From positions 60,529-124,528 of the forward strand of contig JANQRQ010000248.1 in assembly GCA_028284485.1 (NCBI GenBank): a stretch of DNA of 64,000 nucleotides. Reading direction: 5' to 3'. This document shows, piece by piece, positions 55,601-64,000 of the stretch. The translations under genes and the position numbers were made by a program. The stretch is from Planctomycetaceae bacterium. GTDB taxonomy: Bacteria; Planctomycetota; Planctomycetia; Planctomycetales; Planctomycetaceae. The notes beneath the pieces are model-generated. The model saw only the letters and a list, made by a program, of their open reading frames with translations, searched no databases and was not told where the DNA came from. The first letter of the stretch is position 1. Every line of letters begins with the position of its first letter.

Positions 55601-55781
55601 CGGCTGTTTGGACTTGGGGCTGGTTGCCGGCAAGCGCAACACCCTCATCTCCGAGCCGCAACAACGACTCGACAACGGCCTGGTCTCGCTCCGCTTCCCC
55701 CGCATGAGAGGTTTGTTCCAATAGCGGCAGGCAACAAGCGACAAGTGCTGCCCAAAACAACAACGGCCTGATGTTATGCAT
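52635..55781 (-). CDS. Secreted HEAT / cytochrome c / PVC dehydrogenase-propeller protein
   Basis: A 1048-residue protein with a signal peptide (about 1-28). HEAT-like repeats (about 30-235) are followed by a PVC-type heme domain with CSKCH (residues 255-259) and the GPDLSEIG and PDNLHQNLS landmarks. A PVC membrane-bound dehydrogenase propeller (from about 410, with PSNIDIDHLGRVWVCEIVNY and DTDGDGKADK Asp-rich loops) is next, and more HEAT repeats end the protein. The domain order is the reverse of that in the protein at 2186. It probably oxidises a sugar or alcohol in the periplasm and passes electrons to its heme; substrate unknown. Confidence 0.85.
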   Translation of the reverse strand: MHNIRPLLFWAALVACCLPLLEQTSHAGEAERDQAVVESLLRLGDEGVALAGNQPQVQTAVNRYLTSQEDAGRFLEVVAKLKIKGQTNKLTSLLDPKTANNLRVEAIRMLVDQNEAAILQDLVRGENAEVAVIVAEGLGLIGGQISREMLEPLLTEEDVVPSVRIAATSALGRSRPGQEFLLSLAEAGKLPKECHFAAADALFSSRYEPIRKGAAEHLQAVAANAGEPVPPISQLVKQRGDGKAGKEIFRVKGTCSKCHKVHGHGNEVGPDLSEIGSKLSREALFVSILNPNAGISHNYEAYSVVTLDGLVLNGILVSQTDDQVTIKTKEAVERTIKRDDIDEMVKQTISLMPDNLHQNLSVQELLDLVDYMVLLKRKDEAAFHALGSQNANESPSATARTVPMALSGIDVADGLQAVLFAAEPQLRNPSNIDIDHLGRVWVCEIVNYRHFRNPYNPVREAGDRILVMEDTDGDGKADKKTVFYQGTDINSPHGVCVLGNRVIVSAGERVIALIDNDGDLKVDETEVLFTGIGGVEHDHGIHAFVPGPDGKLYFTFGNEGHQLKDPDGNPVIDKAGNEVTDQKKPYQQGMVFRCDPDGSNVETLAWNFRNNWEPCVDSFGTVWQSDNDDDGNRATRINYVMTYGNFGYRDEQTGATWKEPRTGMHEIVSLRHWHLNDPGVVPNVLQTGAGSPTGIMKYEGTLLPQQYRNQLLHCDPGPNSVRTYQLLDYGAGYRANLLNTMTGSRDQWFRPIDVCAAPDGSLIVADWYDPGVGGHRMGDTQRGRLFRITPTGMDGYKVSPPDFSTVPGAVEALRSPNVSTRFLAGQALREMGEPAEEALLELFKSSSRQELRARALWILMSFNEEEYARLAANDENEDIRIVGVRILRQTLEKPSESPLLQKLADDPSAKVRREVALTLRYDPSEGAAEIWAKLALQHDGSDRWYLEALGIGATDNWDRCLEEWLKLVGSNWKTPGGRDIVWRSRAKNTCSLLAELINDSETDASVQLRYFRALDFHQGGQKQGALRQVVSEATATNKTSAIDRARAR

Positions 55782-55998
55782 CTGAAGATCCCGTCTGCAA
55801 AGGGCCTGTCAATCGACGGCGAATTGGAGTTCTGTTTACCACGAAATAATCGAAAAAGTGCAATCCTTAATCTAAAACGCTTCCCGACTGTTGTAAACGA
55901 AAGTCGCTTGGTAATCCACAAACGATTCGGTAGGGAGCCACCGGCTGTCGATCGGATCATTCGACGCAATGTCGCAGCCCTTCATCCCTCAGGACATT

Positions 55999-57456
55999 TT
56001 ACAAAAGCGGCGATACCAGCCGAACGACGTTGTTTCGAAATCGTCGAACTCCCGAATACGACCGGCAAGTCAACGGGTCGAGCATCGACGATTCGGCAAT
56101 ATACGACTTCTGTAGCGCGACCAACTCTGAAGTGAAGTCTCTGTCGTATACAGCTAACGTGATTTCAAAGTTGAGAGTGATGCTTCGTAAATCAAGGTTC
56201 AATGACCCGAAGTAGCTAAACTCGCCATCGACCGTGATCGATTTTGTATGCAAGAGCCCCCCTTCAAACAAAGCAACCTCGACCCCCGCTGTCAGCAGGT
56301 CTTCAATGACGGCCTCACTCGCCAGTCGCACAAGCATGGAATCGACTCGAGCCGGCTTTATTAATGTCACGGCGATCCCACGACGCGCAGCCGCTGTTAA
56401 TGCGGACATTAACGGCTCATCGGGAACGAAATAGGGTGTCGTTAGAATCAACTCGGTACGTGCCGCGTAAATCGCGCTGAGCAATACCTGGCGGACTGAT
56501 TCGTTTCGAATCAATGGCCCGGATGGTATCACCTGAATGGATGCTGAGCCGCAACTGTCGACCTCGCGGATATCGTCGGCGCTGATGAGTTCGTTGATTT
56601 CTTGATCCGATTCCAACGCCCAATCGTGGAGAAACACGCCGATCAGCGGCTCGACGGCGGGCCCACGCACGCGCACCATCGCGTCGACCCATTCGCCGAC
56701 ACCCGCATCGCTTTTGAAATATCGCGGATCGGCAATATTCATACTGCCCACATAGGCCACCTCGCTGTCGATGACAACAATCTTGCGATGATTTCGCAAA
56801 TCCGGCCGTTGCACCAAAGTCGACCAAAGACGCACCGGTAAAGCGTGCCGCATCTGAACGCCGGCCGAAATCAATTGAACAACTTGCCGTCCCTTCAAGA
56901 ACGTCGCACTGCCAACCGCATCGAGGAGGATTTTGCAATCGAGCCCTCGCTTCGCCGCGCGCATGAGAGCTTCCGCGACCTCGTCCGCCATTCCACCCTC
57001 GGACCAAATGTAGAATTGAAGATGGCACGATTCCTGGGCAGCGTCGATATCGGCAATGATCCGGCGAAAGATCGCTTCCGGGTCGGTAATCATTTCCAAA
57101 GAGTTGCCAGGTACAGGAGGCAATCCGACCGCTGCCGTCGTCAGTCGGGCCACCGGTTGAGACCACTCATCAAGTGAGCGGATGGTTTCTCCGTAACGAC
57201 TGACGACCGAAGACAACCAGATTTGCACTGGCGAATCGATCAACTTGTTGATCTTGCGCCGCCGCTGGCTCAACCGCAATTCGCCGAACAGAAGATAGAC
57301 CCCCGCTCCGAAGATGGGGACAAGTAGCACAACGGTCAGCCACGCCAGCGAAACTCCAACCGGGCGGCGCCTCATGATGATACGGATCGACAAGCCGATC
57401 CGTATGACAAAATCCGCGGCCAGGACCAACGCCGCAATCGCACTGCCATGTTCCAT
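55999..57456 (-). CDS. cls: Cardiolipin synthase (phospholipase D family)
   Basis: A 485-residue protein from ATG 57456. Two N-terminal membrane helices (about 6-28 and 38-58) are followed by two HKD motifs: HRKIVVIDSEVAYVGSMN and HTKSITVDGEFSYFGSLN. It joins two phosphatidylglycerol molecules to cardiolipin at the membrane. The frame continues to 57504, but those 16 extra residues (MAPTSQKRPQEK-type) come from the dispersed repeat and the same peptide is seen in front of an unrelated sulfatase, so 57456 is the better start. Confidence 0.9.
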   Translation of the reverse strand: MEHGSAIAALVLAADFVIRIGLSIRIIMRRRPVGVSLAWLTVVLLVPIFGAGVYLLFGELRLSQRRRKINKLIDSPVQIWLSSVVSRYGETIRSLDEWSQPVARLTTAAVGLPPVPGNSLEMITDPEAIFRRIIADIDAAQESCHLQFYIWSEGGMADEVAEALMRAAKRGLDCKILLDAVGSATFLKGRQVVQLISAGVQMRHALPVRLWSTLVQRPDLRNHRKIVVIDSEVAYVGSMNIADPRYFKSDAGVGEWVDAMVRVRGPAVEPLIGVFLHDWALESDQEINELISADDIREVDSCGSASIQVIPSGPLIRNESVRQVLLSAIYAARTELILTTPYFVPDEPLMSALTAAARRGIAVTLIKPARVDSMLVRLASEAVIEDLLTAGVEVALFEGGLLHTKSITVDGEFSYFGSLNLDLRSITLNFEITLAVYDRDFTSELVALQKSYIAESSMLDPLTCRSYSGVRRFRNNVVRLVSPLL

Positions 57457-57458
57457 AG

Positions 57459-57562
57459 AGCGGTTTACTTTTTCTTGTGGGCGTTTCTGGCTCGTGGGAG
57501 CCAACTATCATAGATCAAAACGCGATTGTCGCGGCCACAAGTCAGCGTATTACGCTGTAATG
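57459..57562 (-). repeat. Dispersed repeat DR1, copy D
   Basis: About 104 bp, the closest match to copy C (31929-32032). On the minus strand it runs from the CAGCGTAATACGCTGA hairpin through TTGTGGCCGCGACAA to CCACGAGCCAGAAACGCCC. It ends 3 bp before the cardiolipin synthase start at 57456, pointing towards it, as copy B does towards its sulfatase. Confidence 0.8.
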
Positions 57563-57687
57563 CGATTCGTACGACGTCGAATAATTCGAAAGAGTTTCGA
57601 GGACTACTGCAGTGGAGGACATTTCCCCCGAGATGGATTGGCTGGTTCTTAACGGCGTTTGATCCACTGTCGCCATCGTCGATGAGT

Positions 57688-59415
57688 TCATAGACGAGGT
57701 TTCGGAGGCGGTTGGGGCGATTGCCAAGGGACCACTCCGGTAGCTTTCACTTTTCGACGGTACACCTTGTCGCCGCAAGTGACATACAAAGTATCAAGGT
57801 TCGGCCCGCCAAAGACAACGTTAGAAAGCCACGCATCCTGCGGTTTATCAAGAATCAGATGCACACGCCCCAGCTGATCAAGTACCTGCAATCCCACGCG
57901 CGTTGTAACATAAACTCGTCCCTCGGTGTCGACGGTCATTCCGTCTGCGCCCGATTGCAAAACGTCGTCGGGAATGTGCAGATGGCCATACTTCTGCTTG
58001 TGCTTGAGCGAGCCATCCGGCTGAATCTGAAACGAGTAGACAAAACGGCCGGCTGTGTCCGAGACCAGCAGCAACGTTTGATCGGGCGACGCGATAATTC
58101 CATTCGGGCGCTCAATCCCCTCGTCGACCAGAGTACGGATTCCGTCGCGGTCGACATACCACACTTTCTTGTTGGCTGGATCAGTGTAATAACCACCCCG
58201 CCGAAGAACGATGAGGTCGTTGCACGGCGCGTTCTCCACAACACTTTCTTCATTTCCTTGGCTGTTGTAACGGACAATCTGTTTGTTGCCGTTTTGGCAT
58301 GCGTAGAGAGACCCATTTCTGGAGAACATCAGCCCATTCACGCCGGGGCTGTCTTCGACAAAAACAGTCACTTGGCCGTCACTGTCGATTTTGTGAATTC
58401 GGTTATTGGGAATATCGGTAAAGAAGACTTCGCCTTCGCTGTTGACGGCCGGGCCTTCTGTGAAGCGATGTCCCTCGCTGACCAGTTCCCAACCTTCGCC
58501 CGGAATGAGAATATCAGTCCGACGATTCGCGCTATGCCCGGCTATAATCGGCTCGGGATAATCGCGCCATAGCCAACGCAGCGCGTCGGGCAGAACGGCC
58601 GTCCCCTGGCGTGCATCGTGCCCACCGGTGCCCCAGGCATGATTCACGTCGTAGCCTGCGAACTGCAAAGCGGACAACATCGACTGGTTAGCGACCCACC
58701 AACTTCCGCCGTACAAATTCAAATCGTTTCGCCCATCTTGCAAGAAAATCCGAATCGGCTTGGGCTCGTACTTACGCACCAAGGTTGGATAGACATCGCC
58801 ACCTCGCAGCCCGACATACGTACCAATCGTGCTGAACACCCTTCGAAACTCGTTCGGGCGTTCCCAAGCCGCGGTGAACGCGCAGATCGCACCGGAACTG
58901 GCACCGGCGATCGCACGATCGTTCGGGTCGTGGCTGATGTTGTAGTCTTTTTCGACTTCCGGGAGGATTTCTTCCAGCAAAAAGCGGACGTAGGCGTCTC
59001 CCAGACCATCGTATTCGAAACTGCGATTGAATCGCGGCTGGGCATTTTCGTGTGGCGCCGGCACAACTCCCGGGCTGATAAAAATCCCGATCTGAACAGG
59101 AACTTCGCCTTTATGGATCAAATTGTCCAGCACTATTGGGACGCGCCAGCCCTCCGCGCGGCGTAACCCATCCTGCACGACAAATACACACGTCGGTTTT
59201 GACGCGCCGTACTGTGCCGGCACATAAATCCAGTATTCGCGCTCGGTCCCAGGAAACACCTTACTGTGCCAGGTATAGGGGCCTTTGATTTCCCCCTGTG
59301 GCACATCCGTCTGCCGTTCGGAATCGGCGCTTAGCGTGTTCTCGTCTTGTGCCGAAACTGCAACGGCAGCACTTGAAAGGCAAAGGCATACAAACATCAA
59401 ACTTACAAATCGCAT
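57688..59415 (-). CDS. Secreted esterase fused to SMP-30/gluconolactonase propeller
   Basis: A 575-residue protein with a signal peptide (about 1-22). Residues about 40-285 form an enterochelin-esterase/esterase-D type alpha/beta hydrolase with the nucleophile motif GASSGAIC and a TGGHDARQG segment holding the catalytic His. Residues about 300-570 are an SMP-30/gluconolactonase-like propeller with EGPAVNSEGEVFFTDIPNNRI, PNGIIASPDQ and ADGMTVDTEGRVYV metal-site segments. Planctomycetes have such fusions. A lactonase plus an esterase could open and hydrolyse sugar lactones or esters in the periplasm (inference). Confidence 0.82.
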   Translation of the reverse strand: MRFVSLMFVCLCLSSAAVAVSAQDENTLSADSERQTDVPQGEIKGPYTWHSKVFPGTEREYWIYVPAQYGASKPTCVFVVQDGLRRAEGWRVPIVLDNLIHKGEVPVQIGIFISPGVVPAPHENAQPRFNRSFEYDGLGDAYVRFLLEEILPEVEKDYNISHDPNDRAIAGASSGAICAFTAAWERPNEFRRVFSTIGTYVGLRGGDVYPTLVRKYEPKPIRIFLQDGRNDLNLYGGSWWVANQSMLSALQFAGYDVNHAWGTGGHDARQGTAVLPDALRWLWRDYPEPIIAGHSANRRTDILIPGEGWELVSEGHRFTEGPAVNSEGEVFFTDIPNNRIHKIDSDGQVTVFVEDSPGVNGLMFSRNGSLYACQNGNKQIVRYNSQGNEESVVENAPCNDLIVLRRGGYYTDPANKKVWYVDRDGIRTLVDEGIERPNGIIASPDQTLLLVSDTAGRFVYSFQIQPDGSLKHKQKYGHLHIPDDVLQSGADGMTVDTEGRVYVTTRVGLQVLDQLGRVHLILDKPQDAWLSNVVFGGPNLDTLYVTCGDKVYRRKVKATGVVPWQSPQPPPKPRL

Positions 59416-59490
59416 TTCATTTCCCTTAACTGTGCTGCGGAATCATGGTGCTTACGGAAAATGGTTCGCCGACTCGTCGGTTGTCGATCG

Positions 59491-62400
59491 TCAAGGCGAG
59501 GCATCCAACGCTTTGCCGAAGGTCACTTCGCCGAAGTACTGCGGGACGTGAAAGATGGTTCGATTTCGGTCCCCCGGCGACCACTGACTTTTGATAGCCA
59601 TGTTGTCTTCCAACCGATGGAAGTTCAGACGCCAACGATCGCCGATTTGCGGCGGGTTATGCGGCATGATTTCGGCGTAAATTGCAAATGGAATCGCCAT
59701 TTCCATGATCCAGGATTGGTCAACGTCACTTTCGTCATTAATGGTCCCCTGCACCGACGTACCGACCAAGATTCCGTCGGGGTTCCATCCATGTTGTTCG
59801 GGCGCGACGCCATACGGACGAAAGTTATCGAGGATCGCACCATTCGCATTGATTTCGAGATTAAAGTACCAATCCGGTTTATCGATGCGAGGCGAGCCGA
59901 AGACTTCAACGCAGTCGTCTCGGTAGACCATGCTGTCGCGCTCGGTCCGCTCCGCCAGAACATTGTGATCCTGGCAGACAAACGAAACGTACAGGTATTC
60001 GTCGTTCCAGAGGACCTTCACTTCCGTCTGTTGTTTGACGGGATCGCCTTCGTGCCACCAAGGAAACTCGAACGGGCCGACACTAGGGGCTTGCTGCCAT
60101 GCTGATTCGGTCAACTTGCCGTCGATCTCAATCGACGCCTTCGTGTAGGGAATTTCGTGTGATTTGCGGAGCCATTCATCGGGTCCTTTTTGGGCGTGCA
60201 GAAAAGCCAGCAAATCAGCCGCCTGCTGCTCCGTCAAATCGCGGAACAACAGTTCGGGCATGATAGATTTCTGCTGCATTTGCATGACTTCGACGTCGTC
60301 TCGCGCGACGCGAATATCCTTGGCGTTAGCATCTTTGAGCAATAATTCCTGCTCGGATTGCTCGGCCAATAATCCCGAGACAATGCGGCCATCGATTGTT
60401 TGAATGAGATATGAGGCGTATTTCGGCTCGAAAACTTTGGACGGCACGAGGATGTTATCCAGGATCTCTTGCAATTCGTACTTGCGTCCGACGCTGGTCA
60501 ATTCCGGGCCGACCGCCGCACCGCGTTGACCGATGCGATGACAGTTACGACAAGTCACACCACTCGCTTCAAAAAAGAGTTGCTCACCTCGATCGATGTC
60601 GCCTTCGGCTGCCAACAGCGCCGGGACATCGATGACGGTACCTAATCGCTTCACTCGCTGGTCGGCCGGCAGAAATCGTTCGAACAGATCAGCCACTTGG
60701 CTATCAACGTGACGAGAAGCCAATTGCAACGTAAGCGTCTGATAGGACTCGGGAAACTCATCGACCGCCATAACCGAAGAAAGCAGTAAAGCCCCCGATG
60801 TCGTCGACAGCAATTGTTCGATCAACGGACGCGCTTGGTCCTCGTTGAGTTTTGCATCGTTTTGCAATTTCGCCAGCGACGATCGATTCGCCTGCGCGTC
60901 GCGATCGGAATTGAGTGACGCAATCCAATCGTGGATTAACTGCACGCCGCGTGCGTCAACCACGTTTGAGCCAAAATGCGGCATTCGTCCTCGACCTAAT
61001 TTCGCCATACGGTAATACAAGATGGAGTGATAGGGGTCACCGGGGGCAACGATTTTGGCATCTTCGATGCCGAAGTTGCCTTGCGTGGGTGGTGCATCAA
61101 GCAGATCGGTTTCGGCCAATGATAAATGCTGTTGAATATCGAATGCCGCCGTTCCCCCCCCACCTCGACGATGGCAATGCGCACAATTCAAATGCAAATA
61201 GGATCGTGCCCGTTCGCCCAAGTTGGCGTTCGTATCGTCGGGCGATATTTGCCGTTGCGCAAGGCGAGGCAACTCTTCTCTGAATAGACCAAGTTGCGCC
61301 ATCGCGGGTAACTGGCCGTCGGCTGCGGAATCGGCCCTCGGTTGATCTAACTGTTCCAACTTAAATCCGTGAATCGTGCCGGCTCGCCAGATGTGGCACA
61401 GCAAGCATTCATCGCGACTGGAGTGATGCCAAACTTGTTCTCGAAACCCGCCGGGAGCATCGGGATCGTCGACGCGGAATGTCTGATCGCTGCCGATATT
61501 CTCCGCGAGCGATGCATCGGTTTGTTCGTCGTTCCAAATGTAGTTATAGGCATTCCACTCGTCGCCATGTCGATGCAGCACTTGCGTTTCGATTCGCCGA
61601 CGGCTTGCGGGATCACCGGCCTTCATTTCCAGAAAAACGGTTTTCGCCAGAACCGCATCTTGCGGGAATGCGAAGTGCCCTGTGTTTTGACCCACTTCCC
61701 AATTCTCGTCGGCAAACACGCTCAATTGGCTGGTTCCCGGTAATCCGAGGAACTGTTCCGATGTCGTATGGTCGGCCCAGTGACGGGCGGTAATCGCATA
61801 GGGAACAACACCATTGGCTGGGACGTGGTCCTCGGTTGAAGCGAATAGACCCGTATCGCTAAGTTTGCGCGGAAAGTCGACATTCGCCTCGCTTTGAGGA
61901 TTGCTGATCAGGCGATGGATGCTTCCATCGTAACCGACCACAAAAACTTCGCCGGTCGGATCGTGAGCAAAGGTGATAATTTGCAGAGGCGTATCGGCTA
62001 TTTCTTCATGCCAAGTCAACTTCTGGCTATCGTGCCGGAGAGCCCAGATCTTGCCGGTCATATAATCGCCGTAAATGTAAGCCCCTTTGAGTTCGGAAAG
62101 CCGGTCGTGCTCATAAAAGTATCCCCCGGTCACCGACCGAGCTTCGATGTGGGAATGCTCGACAATCGGCGGTTGAATCGGCGTCGGGCCGCGCGGATCA
62201 TTGGGATGCACAGGCTGGCTGCCTTCCATAATGCTCCACCCATAATTCCCTGCCTTCTCGACACGGTAGACCATTTCCATCATTTCCCAACCGACGTCGC
62301 CAGCCCAGATCGTTTCATTGTCCGGATCAAAGCAGAACTTCCACGGGTTACGAAATCCGTACGCCCAAACTTCGCCTCGGGCCCCCTCCATTGCGACGAA

Positions 62401-63138
62401 GGGATTGTCATCGGGAATACCATATGGCAGATCGCCTTCCGTCCGATTGACGTCAATCCGCAAAATGGCACTTTGAATATCGCTCAAGTCCTGACCGGTT
62501 CGCATCGCATCGGGAGGATTCGGGGGCGTTCCATCGCCAATGGCGAGGTACATGTACCCATCGACTCCAAATTTCATGCAGCCCCCTTTGTGCCCGCCGC
62601 TACTCCAGGTGGCCAAAATCGATTCACTTTGGGGGTCGAGCGTCGGAATCTCGCTGTTGGAAATCTCGAACCGGGCCAATCGAGTTTCGCCGGAAGTTTG
62701 GCCCTTAACCGCGTAGGTGACAAAACAGACTGGTTCCGTCGGATGGAATACGATGCCCAATACCTGCCAAAGGTCGGCATGTTGCTCTGCCAAATCAATC
62801 ACCAAGTCGACCTGATCGGCATCGGCATCGGTCGAAAACGAAACAATTTGGCCATCAAGCTGCGTGACAATCCACCGATCGCTATTGGGGACGGGAATCA
62901 TTTCCGTCGGGAGCACCAACGAGATTCCTTCCCAGACTCGTTCCATGACATAGGGCACAGGCTTTTCCGGCGATCCGGTAATGCGGGATGTCGTCCATGG
63001 AACGACACGCTCCGGCGTTTGAATAGTCGAGTCAGTCTGCGTGTCCTGCGACCAGCCAAATGTCTCAACGAAGGACAAATGCGTCACGAACAAACCAACA
63101 GCGATGACGTGCGGAACAAATCGGAATTCTCGCGACAT
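59491..63138 (-). CDS. Secreted sorbosone-dehydrogenase-like / multiheme cytochrome / CBM9-like fusion protein
   Basis: A 1215-residue protein with a signal peptide (about 1-30). Residues about 60-420 are a glucose/sorbosone dehydrogenase propeller (GVDGYMYLAIGDGTPPNP and GFRNPWKFCFDP). The middle has CxxCH-type heme motifs CLLCH (about residue 577) and CAHCH (about 651); the third, CRNCH (about 862), belongs to a PVC-type heme domain that ends with the SIMPELLFRDLT region. The C-terminus (about 995-1210) is a CBM9-like carbohydrate-binding domain starting with IEIDGKLTESAW. It may oxidise a bound polysaccharide end and move electrons over three hemes; substrate unknown. Confidence 0.85.
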   Translation of the reverse strand: MSREFRFVPHVIAVGLFVTHLSFVETFGWSQDTQTDSTIQTPERVVPWTTSRITGSPEKPVPYVMERVWEGISLVLPTEMIPVPNSDRWIVTQLDGQIVSFSTDADADQVDLVIDLAEQHADLWQVLGIVFHPTEPVCFVTYAVKGQTSGETRLARFEISNSEIPTLDPQSESILATWSSGGHKGGCMKFGVDGYMYLAIGDGTPPNPPDAMRTGQDLSDIQSAILRIDVNRTEGDLPYGIPDDNPFVAMEGARGEVWAYGFRNPWKFCFDPDNETIWAGDVGWEMMEMVYRVEKAGNYGWSIMEGSQPVHPNDPRGPTPIQPPIVEHSHIEARSVTGGYFYEHDRLSELKGAYIYGDYMTGKIWALRHDSQKLTWHEEIADTPLQIITFAHDPTGEVFVVGYDGSIHRLISNPQSEANVDFPRKLSDTGLFASTEDHVPANGVVPYAITARHWADHTTSEQFLGLPGTSQLSVFADENWEVGQNTGHFAFPQDAVLAKTVFLEMKAGDPASRRRIETQVLHRHGDEWNAYNYIWNDEQTDASLAENIGSDQTFRVDDPDAPGGFREQVWHHSSRDECLLCHIWRAGTIHGFKLEQLDQPRADSAADGQLPAMAQLGLFREELPRLAQRQISPDDTNANLGERARSYLHLNCAHCHRRGGGGTAAFDIQQHLSLAETDLLDAPPTQGNFGIEDAKIVAPGDPYHSILYYRMAKLGRGRMPHFGSNVVDARGVQLIHDWIASLNSDRDAQANRSSLAKLQNDAKLNEDQARPLIEQLLSTTSGALLLSSVMAVDEFPESYQTLTLQLASRHVDSQVADLFERFLPADQRVKRLGTVIDVPALLAAEGDIDRGEQLFFEASGVTCRNCHRIGQRGAAVGPELTSVGRKYELQEILDNILVPSKVFEPKYASYLIQTIDGRIVSGLLAEQSEQELLLKDANAKDIRVARDDVEVMQMQQKSIMPELLFRDLTEQQAADLLAFLHAQKGPDEWLRKSHEIPYTKASIEIDGKLTESAWQQAPSVGPFEFPWWHEGDPVKQQTEVKVLWNDEYLYVSFVCQDHNVLAERTERDSMVYRDDCVEVFGSPRIDKPDWYFNLEINANGAILDNFRPYGVAPEQHGWNPDGILVGTSVQGTINDESDVDQSWIMEMAIPFAIYAEIMPHNPPQIGDRWRLNFHRLEDNMAIKSQWSPGDRNRTIFHVPQYFGEVTFGKALDASP

Positions 63139-63349
63139 GATGTCTCCGATTGAGGCAGGCGGCGCCTCAACGAAAATAAGTCGAAATCAACTCGATACCG
63201 GTCAGCAAAACCGATGACCGACCTTGCCAAGGCGATCGTTGTGTCATTCGATTCGTAGGCTATCGGTCGGGAAATGGAACTCGCTAAGACCGCGACGACG
63301 AAGCCCAATCGCCCGAATCGAATTGCAAGATCGCTGCCATGCCATGTTC

Positions 63350-64000
63350 TTACAACGTTGCCAGGCTCCAAGGAGAACGATAGGGCCGGCTGGTTAAAGC
63401 TTGGGCCGCTTCGTCTCCAATGATTCGTTCCTGGTTCGGATCCCAGCGAATCGTACGTCCAACGGTAATGGCGATGTTACCCAAATGACAGACCGTCGCC
63501 GATCGATGCCCGATTTCAACGTCGCAAATCGGCAACTTCCGCGATTTGATGCAATCGAGAAAATTCTGTCGATGGTTGCTGCTGACGTACAACTTGACGT
63601 CGTTTTCGGTAAGAGGCTCCTTCGCAATTTCCTCGGGGTCGCTGGTCAGTTTTTTGCGATCGACGAAAACACGGCCCTTTGTCCCGACAAACGTCGTCCC
63701 CTTGGGAAATTCGTCATGCTGTTGTCCGACGATCAATTCCACGCCGTTAGCGTAACGGTGCTTGACCAGGCAGGTTTCTGTCACCTCGTGCCAGCCTTCC
63801 GGATGAAACGTGCCTTCTCCGGAAACTTCAACGGGGCCGGTCTCATCGGCACCAAGCCCCCATTGCGCGATGTCGATATGGTGAGCCCCCCAGTTCGTCA
63901 TCTGGCCACCCGAGTAATCGCGGAAGAAGCGGAAGTTGTAATGCACGCGATTGGCGTTATACGGGCGCGCAGGTGCAGGTCCCAACCAGGTATCGTAGTC
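63350..64000 (-). CDS. Gfo/Idh/MocA-family oxidoreductase, 5' end beyond window
   Basis: The reading frame is open to the right edge, so only the C-terminal 216 or so residues are visible; a TTG at 63985 is an internal codon. The visible part begins DYDTWLGPAPARPYN and has the FFRDYSGGQMTNWGAHHIDIAQWGLG segment typical of Tat-exported planctomycete Gfo/Idh/MocA proteins, with the His-His of the active site. The N-terminal Rossmann domain and any signal are missing. It is probably an exported NAD(P)-dependent sugar oxidoreductase. Confidence 0.85.
   Translation of the reverse strand, partial: DYDTWLGPAPARPYNANRVHYNFRFFRDYSGGQMTNWGAHHIDIAQWGLGADETGPVEVSGEGTFHPEGWHEVTETCLVKHRYANGVELIVGQQHDEFPKGTTFVGTKGRVFVDRKKLTSDPEEIAKEPLTENDVKLYVSSNHRQNFLDCIKSRKLPICDVEIGHRSATVCHLGNIAITVGRTIRWDPNQERIIGDEAAQALTSRPYRSPWSLATL

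Noticed and set aside
61894..63153. A 419-residue frame opposite the last giant dehydrogenase
   Set aside because: Antisense shadow; the minus frame contains signal peptide, propeller and heme motifs.
1..64000. CRISPR arrays, tRNA or rRNA genes, insertion sequences
   Set aside because: No regularly spaced repeats of 25-40 bp, no tRNA-like cloverleaf and no transposase frame was recognised on reading; a dedicated search could still find a tRNA.

Overview
The window looks like a chromosomal segment of a planctomycete (Pirellula/Rhodopirellula/Planctomyces-type). The evidence is four PVC-type hallmarks: large secreted proteins that join propeller-like dehydrogenase domains to a CxxCH heme domain, several secreted sulfatases and Tat-exported oxidoreductases, a giant surface protein with the planctomycete LEPR-XLL-type N-terminal motif, and a Planctomycetes/Verrucomicrobia-type bacterial microcompartment (BMC) operon. 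No rRNA, tRNA, CRISPR array, transposase or phage gene was recognised. Gene starts were chosen by reading frames, start codons and ribosome-binding sites; everything is from reading the sequence, with no database search.

Layout. 1-1.6 kb: the end of a DabA-type (DUF2309) inorganic-carbon uptake subunit, followed by a repeat-rich spacer. 2.2-9 kb: a DUF1080/dehydrogenase/cytochrome fusion and two sulfatases. 9.1-14.3 kb: a hypothetical gene, a secreted alpha/beta hydrolase, a small conserved gene, a lipoprotein thioredoxin that appears to use an in-frame TGA as selenocysteine, a PQQ-like propeller protein and csrA. 14.6-20.2 kb: a MarR regulator followed by sucrose synthase and a bifunctional sucrose-phosphate synthase/phosphatase whose reading frames are 1 nt apart. 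20.2-31.9 kb (mostly minus strand): a sulfatase, a GH109-like oxidoreductase, a planctomycete-type secreted protein, an ExbD plus prenyltransferase-repeat pair, a FemAB/GNAT-like protein, a Tat-exported sugar isomerase-like protein and a soluble histidine kinase.

32.0-42.4 kb: a minus-strand BMC operon. In transcription order it has a DeoR regulator, PduL phosphotransacylase, two BMC-H shell proteins, acetate kinase, a BMC-P, an acylating aldehyde dehydrogenase, a second BMC-P, an RpiB-like protein with a putative targeting helix, a third BMC-P, a class II aldolase, a lactate/malate dehydrogenase, a TIM-barrel-like protein and a small zinc-ribbon membrane protein. The enzyme set fits splitting of fuculose/rhamnulose-1-phosphate to lactaldehyde, oxidation to an acyl-CoA, and recovery of ATP through acyl phosphate. 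A striking array of five 10-bp repeats lies just upstream of the regulator.

42.5-64 kb: PurN, a membrane protein, thioredoxin plus a long coiled-coil protein, the 1165-aa beta-helix surface protein, a YccV/HspQ-like protein, an enolase-superfamily dehydratase, two further giant heme/dehydrogenase proteins, a cardiolipin synthase, an esterase-SMP30 fusion, and the C-terminal part of a Gfo/Idh/MocA oxidoreductase cut by the window edge. Four copies of a roughly 90-bp dispersed repeat and two copies of a second repeat are scattered through intergenic DNA. The first repeat creates false N-terminal extensions of two genes.
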